This document shows positions 1 to 7,364 of a stretch of 10,444 nucleotides of DNA, piece after piece (within the stretch, counting starts at the first letter, position 1; the number at the start of each line of letters is the position of its first letter). The notes below the pieces were generated by a model. That model saw only the letters and a list, made by a program, of their open reading frames with translations, was not told the DNA's origin and searched no databases. A program made the position numbers and the translations under genes. Where the stretch lies: contig JBBHKE010003495.1 of NCBI GenBank assembly GCA_037447655.1, positions 1 to 10,444 of the forward strand, in the 5' to 3' direction. The stretch is from Zygnema cylindricum. Lineage: Eukaryota > Streptophyta > Zygnematophyceae > Zygnematales > Zygnemataceae.

Positions 1-544
1 ATCCGGACAATAGGAACTAAGTCGGTGGCAAGTATTTGTACAATCACTTACTATTAATCTCTCACTAATACTGAGTGTAAAGTGGTAGAATAAACTTTAG
101 CATGATTATGAGAACTAAGATCTTAGTGGTAATTTGGTTCTTGGATGTATCTCTTTGGAATACTTGTATCAGAGATACAACACTAAGTAATTGAAAAAGT
201 AGGAGTAGAAACTCACTACAAGTATAAGACTTAGGACTTGGAACATTTTATGTATCTAGAATTCCAGAAAATATAATCTGCAGATTGTTTTTGGGAAACT
301 TATGAGTTGCATATCTTGGTGTAGGTTAAATCAATTGGCATGAAACTTTCGAAGTTATCAATCTTTGTGATATTCTATATTTTGGTATAGTTTGAAACAG
401 GTTTGACTGTTGTTTCAGAGTTGACAAGGTGTAGAAAATAGTTGCATAGAAGGGTTTTTGGTTTTCTTTTGTGAGTGAATTATGTATACTTCTACTACTA
501 CTACTGCTCCTCCACCTGCACTAGTGGTCGTAGAACAACATTAG
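1..544. other. Unassigned AT-rich flank, no supported gene
   Basis: No reading frame on either strand gives a protein I recognise, and no RNA gene is evident. The right limit is where the - strand reverse transcriptase reading of the old copia element stops matching, near 545. Minor structure is present: a perfect inverted repeat with 7-nt arms at 164-180 (TTGTATC, AGA, GATACAA) and a short ACT-type triplet run near 488-505. I compared it by eye with 9300-9840, expecting the second LTR of the old element, and saw no convincing match. It may be host intergenic DNA, a diverged LTR or part of another repeat. Confidence 0.4.
164..180. repeat. Short perfect inverted repeat
   Basis: Arms TTGTATC and GATACAA are separated by AGA, so the site can form a 7-bp hairpin. 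The + strand also resembles the plant initiator-Met tRNA primer-binding consensus (10 of 12 positions by my count). No CA-ending LTR precedes it, so it is recorded only as a hairpin. Confidence 0.4.
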
Positions 545-1052
545 AAACCAGATTTTCTTTCCATTTCACTACATACCCCTCTGGTTCTTTCATATAAGTG
601 GCTTCCTCTAAGTCTCCATACAATAAAGTTGTCTTAATATCCATTTGATGAAGCTCCATATCCTCAATAGCTGACAATAGGAAAACGAAATACAGGTGAG
701 AAGGTTTCATCATAATCAATACCCTCTTTCTAGCTATATCCCTTAGCAAATGGCCTAGCCTTATACATTTCTACAGTATTATTAGTTTTAGTTTGAGCAC
801 CCACTCATGACCGATCACTTTCCTATTTGGTAGAAGCTCCATAAGTTCCCAAGTTTGGGCCTCCATGATCGCCTTAATCTCATTGTTAGCAACAAAGATC
901 CACTGATCTTTTTGAGGGACAAAAAAAGCCTCCTGATTGGTGATAGGCTCCCCTATGCTAGCTGACAAGGCACTCTCCACTTGTTCGCCTCTCAATCGAC
1001 TGCTCTGTCTTCTTCCCCTGGGAAAATCTGAAGCGGGAATTGTTGGCCCCAT
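545..1052 (-). pseudogene. Old copia reverse transcriptase, N-terminal half
   Basis: This is the start of the copia reverse transcriptase that would copy element RNA into DNA. The - strand reading from 1052 to about 785 has the conserved entry of the domain (WELMELLPNRKVIGHEWV). A frameshift near 785 moves the reading to a frame with KARPFAKGY and a TAG, followed by KEGIDYDETFSPV. A second frameshift near 690 leads to HQMDIKT, holding the first catalytic Asp region, and YGDLEE. Homology ends after KENLV near 545. The YVDD box, connection and RNase H are absent. It cannot encode a working enzyme. The end point may be a deletion or a separate insertion junction. Confidence 0.85.
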
Positions 1053-1062
1053 ATTTTGTATC

Positions 1063-1097
1063 GGAGGTGGGGGAGGGGGAGGAGGAGGAGGGGAAGG
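1063..1097 (+). repeat. G-rich tract (proline-rich linker on - strand)
   Basis: The + strand is almost pure G with single A or T breaks, including runs of five G at 1069-1073 and 1075-1079 and four G at 1090-1093. Read on the - strand in the old element it encodes a run of prolines between integrase and reverse transcriptase, a position where copia polyproteins have a low-complexity linker. It could form a G-quadruplex, but only three runs reach three G. Confidence 0.6.
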
Positions 1098-1575
1098 TTA
1101 AGTACCGGTTGGAGCAACAAGAGGATTTGACAGGCCAACAACATTTTGCAGTCCATTAGAAGAGGGAGAAAAAGAGGATTCACTGAAAGAATTTTGATCA
1201 GCTATGACATAATCATGTATATTATGATTTCATTTTAAAGCATTCATACTAACTACATCCACAGATTCCCTCTTTTTTTTTATAAGAATATTTCTAGCTG
1301 TTTGAAAGGAACATTTCTGAGGGTTACACACTATATTTTGCAGATTCATCATAATAACCCAAAAAAATTTAAAGGACAAATTTTGGACTTAGCTTCCAGT
1401 TAGGAAGATTGTCCAAAAAGAAACATTTGCTACCAAATACTCTGAAATAACTTACATCAAGCTTTCTCCTTGTCCATATTTCATAGAGAGTTTTAGACTT
1501 CACTGCCCTAGTCTCTTTCCTAGTTTTTTATATATGCTGCACACTGAAAAGCTTCGCCCCAAAATTTAGGATCTA

Positions 1576-1580
1576 TATGT
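1576..1580. repeat. Target-site duplication, left copy (TATGT)
   Basis: These five bases precede the TG of the 5' LTR. The bases after the 3' LTR (8015-8019) are TATCT, a match at four of five. Five bp is the usual copia duplication size, and the reading frame of the interrupted integrase supports the pairing. Confidence 0.8.
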
Positions 1581-1756
1581 TGTAGAAATTAATGGTCCGT
1601 TTAAAGTATTTTCTAGGTCTAAATAGAAATATAGAAAAAGCCGAGGCAGTCTACCTCTAACTTCTCTCTCCAACTCTCAAACTTGTCGCAGTCATTGAGA
1701 AATTCGAGAGGAAGCTAGAGGCATGGCTACCTAGGCTATCCAAAGGTTTACGGGAA

Positions 1757-1765
1757 ATATATATT
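1757..1765 (+). promoter_or_regulatory. Possible TATA box of 5' LTR
   Basis: ATATATATT is kept in the 3' LTR at 7145-7153 and lies about 180 bases into the LTR, a plausible place for the U3 promoter. No transcription start was identified, and AT-rich runs are common here, so this is only a candidate. Confidence 0.3.
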
Positions 1766-1806
1766 AGTTAGGGGTTTATTTACTAAAAAGATATGTGCCG
1801 GCCATA

Positions 1807-1871
1807 GGATTTGATCCTGGTACCTGCCGGACGGCAAGCAGCCGGTAGCCGGTAACCTTAGCAGTTAAGTC
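1807..1871 (-). other. Antisense tRNA-like block in 5' LTR
   Basis: On the - strand a D-arm-like stretch (GACTTAACTGCTAAGG, 1871-1856) is followed about 40 bases later by a B-box-like GGATCAAATCC (1817-1807). The 3' LTR copy (7251-7195) has GGTTCAGATC, closer to the polymerase III B-box and tRNA T-loop consensus. No full cloverleaf, anticodon arm or paired acceptor stem was found. It may be a tRNA-derived relic or chance. Confidence 0.25.
1841..1854 (+). repeat. 7-bp tandem duplication unique to 5' LTR
   Basis: GCCGGTA occurs twice in a row here. The 3' LTR has one copy at 7228-7234. It accounts for 7 of the 8 bp by which the 5' LTR is longer. It probably arose by slippage after insertion, or was lost from the 3' copy. 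Confidence 0.8.
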
Positions 1872-2038
1872 TTTAGGTAGTGTTACGTAATATATGGTTT
1901 CATATTTAATTAAACATTAATACGTAGGATAATTCATTTAACTGTAATTGTTTACGGGATACATAGATCCGCTAATGTAAAAGTACAGATTACGGTACGG
2001 ACAAGAAACCAATACCGCGTTTTTATCTATTTTGCGAA

Positions 2039-2314
2039 ATGAATACCGCGCATGTATTAATTACGGCTTCCATTAAATGTGAATTTAATCGAACGGCCGG
2101 AATTGGCGCCGAGATCGCGCAAGAAGATTTCGCCGGTTTGTGGTCATCGCCACATCAGATGACACGTGGCAAAATCACATTGGATCGTGGTATCTCCGGA
2201 GATTACGGCACCGAATCCGGATATGAAATGTGTCGTGATTTAGGCCATGTCATACAATGTCCGTACATAAAGTACACCGGCAGCTGTACTTTTGTGTACG
2301 AAAGTGGATTATGA
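2039..2314 (+). CDS. LTR-embedded ORF, unknown product (5' LTR copy)
   Basis: This is an open frame of 91 codons from ATG inside the 5' LTR, ending in TGA. The frame is open upstream to about 1976, so its open length is about 110 codons. The 3' LTR counterpart at 7365-7694 has the same frame and stop and an earlier ATG. I do not recognise the protein. It is mixed in composition, with no clear membrane segment, and has a Cys/Tyr-containing tail (MCRDLGHVIQCPYIKYTG). Between the two copies most substitutions change the amino acid, so nothing shows selection on the protein since insertion. It could be a captured gene fragment, an element-specific LTR protein, or a chance frame in GC-richer LTR sequence. 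Whether it is translated is unknown. Confidence 0.3.
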   Translation: MNTAHVLITASIKCEFNRTAGIGAEIAQEDFAGLWSSPHQMTRGKITLDRGISGDYGTESGYEMCRDLGHVIQCPYIKYTGSCTFVYESGL

Positions 2315-2634
2315 TTAGCTCCGTACATCAGTAGATAGAGTCTGTGAGAGAGATAGGACTTAGAAAAATTAGGAGATAAGACCCTCTCTCCCAAAGAGCT
2401 TCTTTACAAAAGGTCAACTTTGACCCTCCATAACTTACTGCTCAAGGGAGCAAATTCAGAGATTCTTTTTGCTATCGACTCAAGGGAGTCTTGCCTTCAC
2501 AGTGTATAGGTTGTCAAAGTCTTTGTCTGCCAGGGTGGCAGTTGTTCTTGCTGAAACACAAAGGGGTCAAGATTAACCTAGAGGCTTCTTGGAAGTTGTC
2601 CACTCTCAGGACTTATAGAGGTCTCAGAGTTTCA

Positions 2635-2698
2635 GTTTATGGGCCCACCCTCTAGGGTACCAATCTTTTATTGAACTAGCTTCATATACTGGGAAAGT
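2635..2698 (+). other. Leader after 5' LTR, primer site unclear
   Basis: A primer-binding site should begin within a few bases of the LTR end. The usual plant copia site for initiator-Met tRNA is not present. TGGGCCCACC at 2640-2649 starts with the expected TGG, which pairs with the tRNA CCA end, five bases after the LTR. GGTACCA at 2656-2662 resembles the core of the initiator site but lies 21 bases away. Neither is convincing. Confidence 0.35.
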
Positions 2699-2959
2699 AT
2701 GATGATAGGAGCTCTTTGCGAAAAAAGGTTTTGGGGGATAGTTAGTGGAAGGTTGGGGCGTCCATCAAGTCTTAGAATCCCTCCAGGGTTTGGAGGAAGC
2801 AGATTCACCAAGAAAGAGGATCCACCTTCAACGGAGGAAAAAAAGGAAGGAGAGGTGGTGGACAAAGGAAAGGAGAAGGAGACGATCACGCCAATAGCAA
2901 CTGGTTCGACATTCATATCACCTATTTCGAGGAACGAAGAGAATGCTACTGAAACCTAG
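2699..2959 (+). other. Leader ORF rich in Lys/Glu, unknown
   Basis: This is an 86-codon open frame between the 5' LTR and the gag start at 2972. The middle is strongly charged (repeated Lys and Glu with Pro) and looks disordered. I see no gag domain motif. It could be an N-terminal gag extension now out of frame, a separate leader ORF, or chance. A stop and a frame change separate it from the gag-like reading, and nothing indicates expression. Confidence 0.25.
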
Positions 2960-2971
2960 GACTTCAACAAT

Positions 2972-3757
2972 ATGGCGGCAAAACACTTATCCTACTCCAT
3001 CTCACTCAAGGACTTGCATGTCCTCATTTGCAGGTAGAAAGGGCATCCGATCTTTGGATGGCTCTCATAGAGATGTACCGAAGTGGTACAATTTAGCAAC
3101 AATAGTTGGCTGATCAAAAAGTTAAAGAGTATGTATACAAAGGGGGGAAGATGTTGGATTTTTGCAATTAGCTTGCTGCACTCTTCATGGAGCTAGAGAG
3201 TGCGGGAATATATTTTAGTGAAAAATAAAAAGTTAATTGTTTACTAATGAAGTTACCTGATGAGTTCAAGAACATAGTTAATCGTGTGCAGGACTTGCCT
3301 GACTCAAGATGGATATGGAACTCAGTGTTAGGGATGATTCTAGTTCGAGAGAATACGATTGAGATCCAAAGGGGAGGAAAGAGTGGCCAAGCCTTGGCAA
3401 CTGCGACCGATTGGAGGAACAACGATTCTCAAAAACCTGTAGGAAACTATGAGGGGGAGCGAAAAATCAAATCAACGAGTTCGGACCAAAGGCTCCTAAA
3501 GGTTTATGTCATTTTTGTAAGAAACCTGGGCACTATATGGTAGAGTGAACAAAATTAACTGAGCTTCGGTTAAAGGAGGGGCAGACCGGTGGTACCCCAA
3601 GAGGAAAGAAAAAAGCCCTTTTGACATAGGTACATGAGGCGGAATTCGAGGGCGAGGACAATGAGCTCTTTTTAGATGAGGAGTTAGAGGCGAAAACGAG
3701 GTCAAAATTCCACGAAAGCACAAATGTGCTTACGGTGGAGTGAAAGGTTAAGCATGC
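2972..3757 (+). pseudogene. Decayed copia gag (nucleocapsid)
   Basis: Gag proteins form the particle that packages element RNA. A start-like ATG (MAAKH) at 2972 runs to a TAG at 3035. From 3037 the reading moves to another frame, with DLWMALIEMYRSG, then LAALFMELESAG and MKLPDEFKNIVN, resembling the copia gag core. That frame has stops at 3094, 3103, 3169 and 3226. A further frameshift near 3460-3480 leads to a CCHC zinc knuckle (CHFCKKPGHYMVE, 3507-3545) whose last Cys codon is TGA at 3546-3548. Another stop lies at 3741, and a one-base shift near 3755 joins the protease frame. It is much more damaged than pol and cannot make a particle protein. Confidence 0.8.
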
Positions 3758-4120
3758 TGGATTGTACATTCAGGTGCCTCCATGCACATGTGTAAGGATA
3801 GGCACCTGCTCACTAATATAAGAAAGATTCCCACCGTAGAGATAGAGTACGGAGATGGGAGGATAGTCACCACTACTCTTGTAGGATCGGTAGATTTGAA
3901 AGTGTTAGTAGAAGGAAAGGCATCCATGGTAACATTCTCCGATGTATTGTTTATTCCGGAGCTGAACAAAAACCTCATCTCTACATCTGTATTAGATGAT
4001 AAAGGATTTTTTACTAGCAGTAGGGAAGGAGTCTTTACTGCTAGTTTTGAGGAGGATGTCTATTTCATTGCTGAGAAAGGTAGCTATGGGATGTTTAGGT
4101 TGGTTTTAAGTAATGAAATG
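3758..4120 (+). pseudogene. Protease domain, catalytic Asp replaced by His
   Basis: The domain starts at WIVHSGAS (3758-3781). Copia aspartic proteases have Asp-Ser-Gly at this site, which forms a dimeric active site that cleaves the polyprotein. Here the Asp codon reads CAT (His) at 3767-3769, so catalysis should be lost. The rest looks like the family: MHMCKDRHLLTN just after, then DVLFIPELNKNLIST (about residues 65-80), the segment near the end of the fold. The first ATG in this frame (3782) lies downstream of the active site and is probably not a real start. The stop at 3749 and a frameshift separate this domain from gag. Confidence 0.85.
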
Positions 4121-4159
4121 AATAAACTTTATTATGCTGGTGTTCATGATATTATGATG

Positions 4160-5056
4160 TGGCATAAGAGGCTTGGGCATGTGAATCTAGATAAGTTAAG
4201 AGAGATGAAAAAGACGAGAGTAGTGGAAGGGATTAAGTTCAATGAGAGTGATAATATAAGTGATTGTTGTGGTTGTGGTTAAGGTAAAACACACAGATTA
4301 CCTTTTCCTAAAACAGCCACCTATAAGGGAGAAAAAATTATAGATCTAGTACACACAGATATTTGGGGACCGGCTAAAGTGCCCTCACCGGGGGGGAAGA
4401 GATTTATGATGACTATCATCGATGATTGGTCTCGGTATTCGCGGGTTTATTTTTTGAAAAATAAGTTTGAAGCTCATGATTGCTTTAGAAAATATAAAAC
4501 ATGGATTGAAAAACTCCATGAAAATCCAATCAAGAGAGTAGGGAGTGACAATGGTGGGGAGTATACTTCTAACCAGTTTGAGAATTTTCTCAGGGAAGAT
4601 GGAGTCCAACACCAAAAGACAGTTCCAGAAAACCCGAAACACAATGGGGTAGCTGAAAGGTTTAATAGAACACTAAGTGATAGTGCTAGAAGTATGTTGT
4701 CAGATATAAAGATAGGTAAAAGGTTTTGGGTAGAAGCAATGAACTGTGCTAATTACCTCAAAAAAAGAGTTCTTACTTCAGCTATAAAAGATCAAACACC
4801 TTATGAGAGATGGACAGGCCGGAAACCAAACATATCTCACTTAAAGGTTTTCGGCACTCATGTATTCAATCTAGATAGACATCGGTCTATTTCAAAGCTA
4901 GATCCTAAAGGAAAACCGGGATACTTGTTAGGATATGATGAGGATGTTAAAGGATATAGAGTTTACGATCTAAAAAGGGAAGATATAATCTTAGTAAAGC
5001 ATCTAGTAGTTATGGATGAAGGAAAGTCTGTGGATCCCTTCAAATATACAAAGATA
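4160..5056 (+). pseudogene. Integrase domain, D,D35E intact, one stop
   Basis: Integrase joins the new DNA copy to the host chromosome. The zinc-binding N-terminal part has WHKRLGHVN (4160 onward; His at 4163 and 4178) and a Cys cluster CCGC at 4265-4276. It is cut by TAA at 4280-4282, after which GKTHRLPFPK continues in frame. The catalytic triad is present: Asp in HTDIWGP (4358), Asp in GSDNGGEY (4547) and Glu in GVAERFNRT (4655), with 35 residues between the second Asp and the Glu, as in the family. The C-terminal part has VFGTHVFNLDRH and GKPGYLLGYDEDVKGYRVYD (about 4850-4965). Apart from the stop it looks well kept. Confidence 0.9.
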
Positions 5057-5395
5057 GTAAAAATCAGATTTGAGTCACAAAATTCGGATTACTTTGAGCT
5101 TCCTAACTATCTAGGTTTTAGAGAAGATGACATTCTTGCAGGAACAAATCAGAACGAAAAGAACTCGGCTGCAGCAACTTCGGTGACAACTGTACCCAAA
5201 GCGGAAGACGTGATGGAAATTGATTTGGAATCAAGGGATAGGGGAGAAGCCGAGATTGTTCAAAAGAACCCACGAGAACCATTTATTATGGCCATAAATT
5301 TTGAGGGGGGGAAGAGAAGAAGTAAAAGATTAAAAGAAAAACAAGTAACAAAACTATCTCATCAAGATAAACCTCAAATTTATGGAGGAGGGATG

Positions 5396-6376
5396 ACTTC
5401 TCCAGAAAAGAACCGGTGGAAGACAACCATCAATGAGGAGATGGCCTCAATTTTGGCAGCCGATACTTGGGAGCTGGTGGATTGTCCACCTAACAGAAAA
5501 CTAATCGGTTATAAGTGGGTTTTCAAATTAAAACTGAAACCAGATAACACATTCGAGCGCTACATGGCCCGATTAGTGGCAAAGGGATTTACACAAAAGG
5601 AGGGAATTGACTACGAGAAAACCTTTGCCCCGGTGGTCAGATTTCCCTCCGTCAACATCCTTCTCAGCCTGGTAGCAGCGGAAGACATGGAAGTGCACCA
5701 GATGGACATCAAGACAACCTTTTTGCATGGAGAATTGGAAGAGGAGATCTTCATGCGATAACCCGAAGGATTTGTGGAGGGAGGAGAGGAGAGTAATGTA
5801 TGCCGGCTGATTAAATCTCTTTATGATTTGAAATAGGCACCTCGACAGTGGAATAAGAAGCTTGATGAGTTTCTTACCGGTTTGGGATATATTCGGATCA
5901 GCTCAGATCATTCAATCTATGTTTTCGAAGTTGAGGAAGGTTTTATATTTATTGCAATTTATGTTGATGATTTGCTTGTTTTAAGTAAATCAATGGAAAA
6001 AATTAATAAACAGAAAACCGATCTTAAGGGGAGATTTGAAATGCAGGATATGGGGGAAGCAAAATATATTTTAGGAATTCAAGTAGAGAGAGACCGAAAA
6101 AGAAAAATTATAAGATTGACTCAAAAGGAAGCAATAGGGAACATGCTTGAAAAATTTCAGATGGATAAAGCTAATAGTTGTATAACACCAATGGAGTTGA
6201 AAAAGAGAAGTGAGGGGAGTGAGGGAGAAAGAGTCATGGTTTTGGACAAGGAATTATCTCCTGAAGAACAAAAGTTCATGCAGACTATTCCTTACTGGCA
6301 AGTAGTGGGAAGTCTAATCTATTTTATGAATTGTACCCGGCCGGATTTAGCTGCAGCTGTAGGAGTGCTGAGTTGA
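5396..6376 (+). pseudogene. Reverse transcriptase domain, YVDD intact, stops
   Basis: This is the RNA-dependent DNA polymerase of the element. It opens with the lead-in NRWKTTINEEM and WELVDCPPNRKLIGYKWVFK, then ARLVAKGFTQKEGIDY, TFAPVVRFPS and HQMDIKTTFLHGELEEE. Stops fall at 5759-5761 (just before PEGF) and 5834-5836 (in the SLYDLK..APRQW motif, where Gly is also Asp). The catalytic YVDD is intact at 5960-5971 (AIYVDDLLVL). Thumb and connection follow, including YILGIQVERD and VVGSLIYFMNCTRPD, to TGA at 6374-6376. A linker with acidic and Ser residues precedes the domain at about 5057-5395. Confidence 0.9.
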
Positions 6377-6955
6377 AGTCTAAATGCTCCAACTAAGAGG
6401 GATTAGGAGGCACCTAAGAGAGTCCTTAGATACTTGATAGAAACTAGGGATCTATGGTTGCATTTGGGTGGGGAGAATACTGACATCACTACTTCGAGTG
6501 ATGCTAGTTATAGTGATGCTCCGATGAGGAGATGTACTTCTGGATATGTATTATATGTGGGTGATGGGGCTTGCTGTTGGAGTAGCAAACAGCAAAAGGT
6601 TATTGCTCAGTCCACCATGGAGGCTGAGTATATGGCCTCTTGCTCTGCTGTAAAAGAGTTGATGTGGGTCAAGTCTTTGCTTGGTGAGCTTGGTCACCTT
6701 AAGAGTGGTGTGCAGAAAATATTTTGTGATAATCAGGCAGCAATCGCTATTTTTGCCAATCCTAAACATTCTTTTAAAGCCAAACACACGAACATTAGAC
6801 TCAACTTTGTTAGAGAGAAAGTAGAAAACAAAATAATCAGTTTAGAGTATCGACCAGATAGTGAGATGGTAGCAGATATGATGACCAAACCTGTGCTTTC
6901 CCTTAAGCTAATTTTCTGCATGGAGAAGTGTGGTTTGAAATTAAAGATTGACTAG
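6377..6955 (+). pseudogene. RNase H domain, acidic residues kept
   Basis: RNase H removes element RNA from the RNA-DNA hybrid. After the TGA at 6374 a short linker holds TAG at 6404-6406 (a Trp position in many copia elements), then KRVLRYLIETRDLWL. The acidic residues are visible: Asp in SSDASY (6500), Glu in MEAEYMASC (6626), Asp in FCDNQAAI (6728) and Asp in MVADMMTKP (6875). KHTNIRLNFVREKVEN matches the usual tail region with two substitutions in its first motif. The open segment runs from 6407 to TAG at 6953. It ends 13 bases before the 3' LTR, a tight spacing typical of copia. Confidence 0.9.
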
Positions 6956-6968
6956 AAAATATGGGGAG
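6956..6968 (+). promoter_or_regulatory. Polypurine tract (plus-strand primer)
   Basis: AAAATATGGGGAG directly precedes the TG of the 3' LTR and follows the pol stop. Its purine run GGGGAG touches the LTR. This is where the RNase H-resistant RNA primer would start plus-strand DNA synthesis. Confidence 0.8.
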
Positions 6969-7194
6969 TGTAGAAATTAATGGTCTGTTTAAAGTTTTTT
7001 CTAGGTCTTAATAGAAATATAGAAAAAGCCGAGGCAGTCTACCTCTAACTTCTCTCTCCAACTCTCAAACTTGTCGCAGTCACTGAGAAATTGGAGAGGA
7101 AGCGAGATCCATGGCTATCTAGGCTATCCAGAGGTTTTCAGGAAATATATATTAGTTAGGGTTTTATTTACTAAAAAGATATGGCCGGCCACAA

Positions 7195-7251
7195 GATCTG
7201 AACCTGGTACTTGCCGGACGGCAAGCAGCCGGTAACCTTAGCCGTTAAGTC
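7195..7251 (-). other. Antisense tRNA-like block in 3' LTR
   Basis: The - strand has GACTTAACGGCTAAGG (7251-7236) and, about 30 bases on, GGTTCAGATC (7204-7195). The second fits the tRNA T-loop and polymerase III B-box pattern, with a partial flanking stem (CAGG/CTTG). I found no complete cloverleaf. The 5' LTR copy is at 1807-1871. Confidence 0.28.
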
Positions 7252-7364
7252 TTTAGGTAGTGTTACGTAATATATGGTTTCATATTTAATGAAACATTAA
7301 TACGTAGGATAATTCATGTAAATGTAATTTTTTACGAGATATATAGATCCGCTAATGTAAAAGT

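Larger units (their letters stand above)
1053..1580 (-). pseudogene. Old copia integrase C-terminus and linker
   Basis: This continues the integrase cut at 8015. Immediately left of the insertion the - strand reads PKFWGEAF, then a short frame-broken stretch, then LYEIW, SYFRVFGSKCF and IFLGYY, the hallmarks of the copia integrase C-terminal region. A Ser/Pro-rich linker follows down to about 1053. At least one stop (after PKFVL, near 1371) and frame changes break the reading. The 5 bases next to the insertion (1576-1580) are the target duplication. The sequence is clearly older and more decayed than the inserted element. Confidence 0.8.
1581..2634 (+). repeat. 5' LTR of younger copia element
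   Basis: It begins TGTAGAAATT and ends GAGTTTCA, matching 6969-8014 along its length. At 1054 bp it is long for a copia LTR. It differs from the 3' copy by scattered substitutions and a few small indels, including an extra 7-bp unit at 1841-1854. The stretch 2497-2530 aligns poorly with its partner while both flanks align well. It carries a roughly 100-codon reading frame, an AT-rich TATA-like stretch and an antisense tRNA-like block. As the upstream LTR it would hold the promoter for the element RNA. Confidence 0.95.
3758..6955 (+). pseudogene. Copia pol polyprotein with five in-frame stops
   Basis: This is one continuous frame of 1066 codons, including the final TAG at 6953-6955, with no frameshift. 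It encodes protease, integrase, reverse transcriptase and RNase H in copia order. Five internal stops interrupt it: TAA 4280, TAA 5759, TAG 5834, TGA 6374 and TAG 6404. Each lies in or near conserved motifs and is one C-to-T or G-to-A change from a common copia residue (Gln, Gln, Gln, Arg, Trp respectively, by family knowledge). Integrase D,D,E, the RT YVDD and the RNase H acidic residues remain. With the altered protease, the product would be nonfunctional. The open pieces are 3758-4282, 4283-5761, 5762-5836, 5837-6376, 6377-6406 and 6407-6955. Confidence 0.9.

Noticed and set aside
164-175. Initiator-Met-like primer site on the + strand
   Set aside because: No LTR ending in CA precedes it and no gag follows. 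The match comes with a local palindrome, so chance is more likely.
482-544. 20-codon + strand frame starting MYTSTTTT
   Set aside because: It is made largely by a short ACT repeat and has no support as a gene.
992-1183. - strand frame rich in Leu and Pro
   Set aside because: It is a shifted reading of the proline-rich linker of the old element; the linker frame fits the neighbouring domains better.
2203-2394. - strand frames in the LTRs (also 7583-7789)
   Set aside because: They overlap the + strand LTR frame and have no motif. The matching frame in both copies follows simply from LTR identity.
3168-3978. Several - strand open frames of 75-85 codons across gag and protease of the younger element
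   Set aside because: They lie opposite a clear + strand copia reading and show no family motif of their own.
4385-4642. - strand frame of 85 codons inside integrase
   Set aside because: It is the shadow of the intact + strand integrase core, which carries the D,D,E residues.
4280-5836. Reassigned genetic code, because three of the pol stops lie at likely Gln codons (TAA, TAA, TAG)
   Set aside because: Other stops are TGA at an Arg site and TAG at a Trp site, and gag also has stops and frameshifts. Mutation explains all of them, and plant nuclear genomes use the standard code.
6551-6921. - strand frames inside RNase H
   Set aside because: They oppose the RNase H reading, which has all its acidic residues, and have no recognisable domain.
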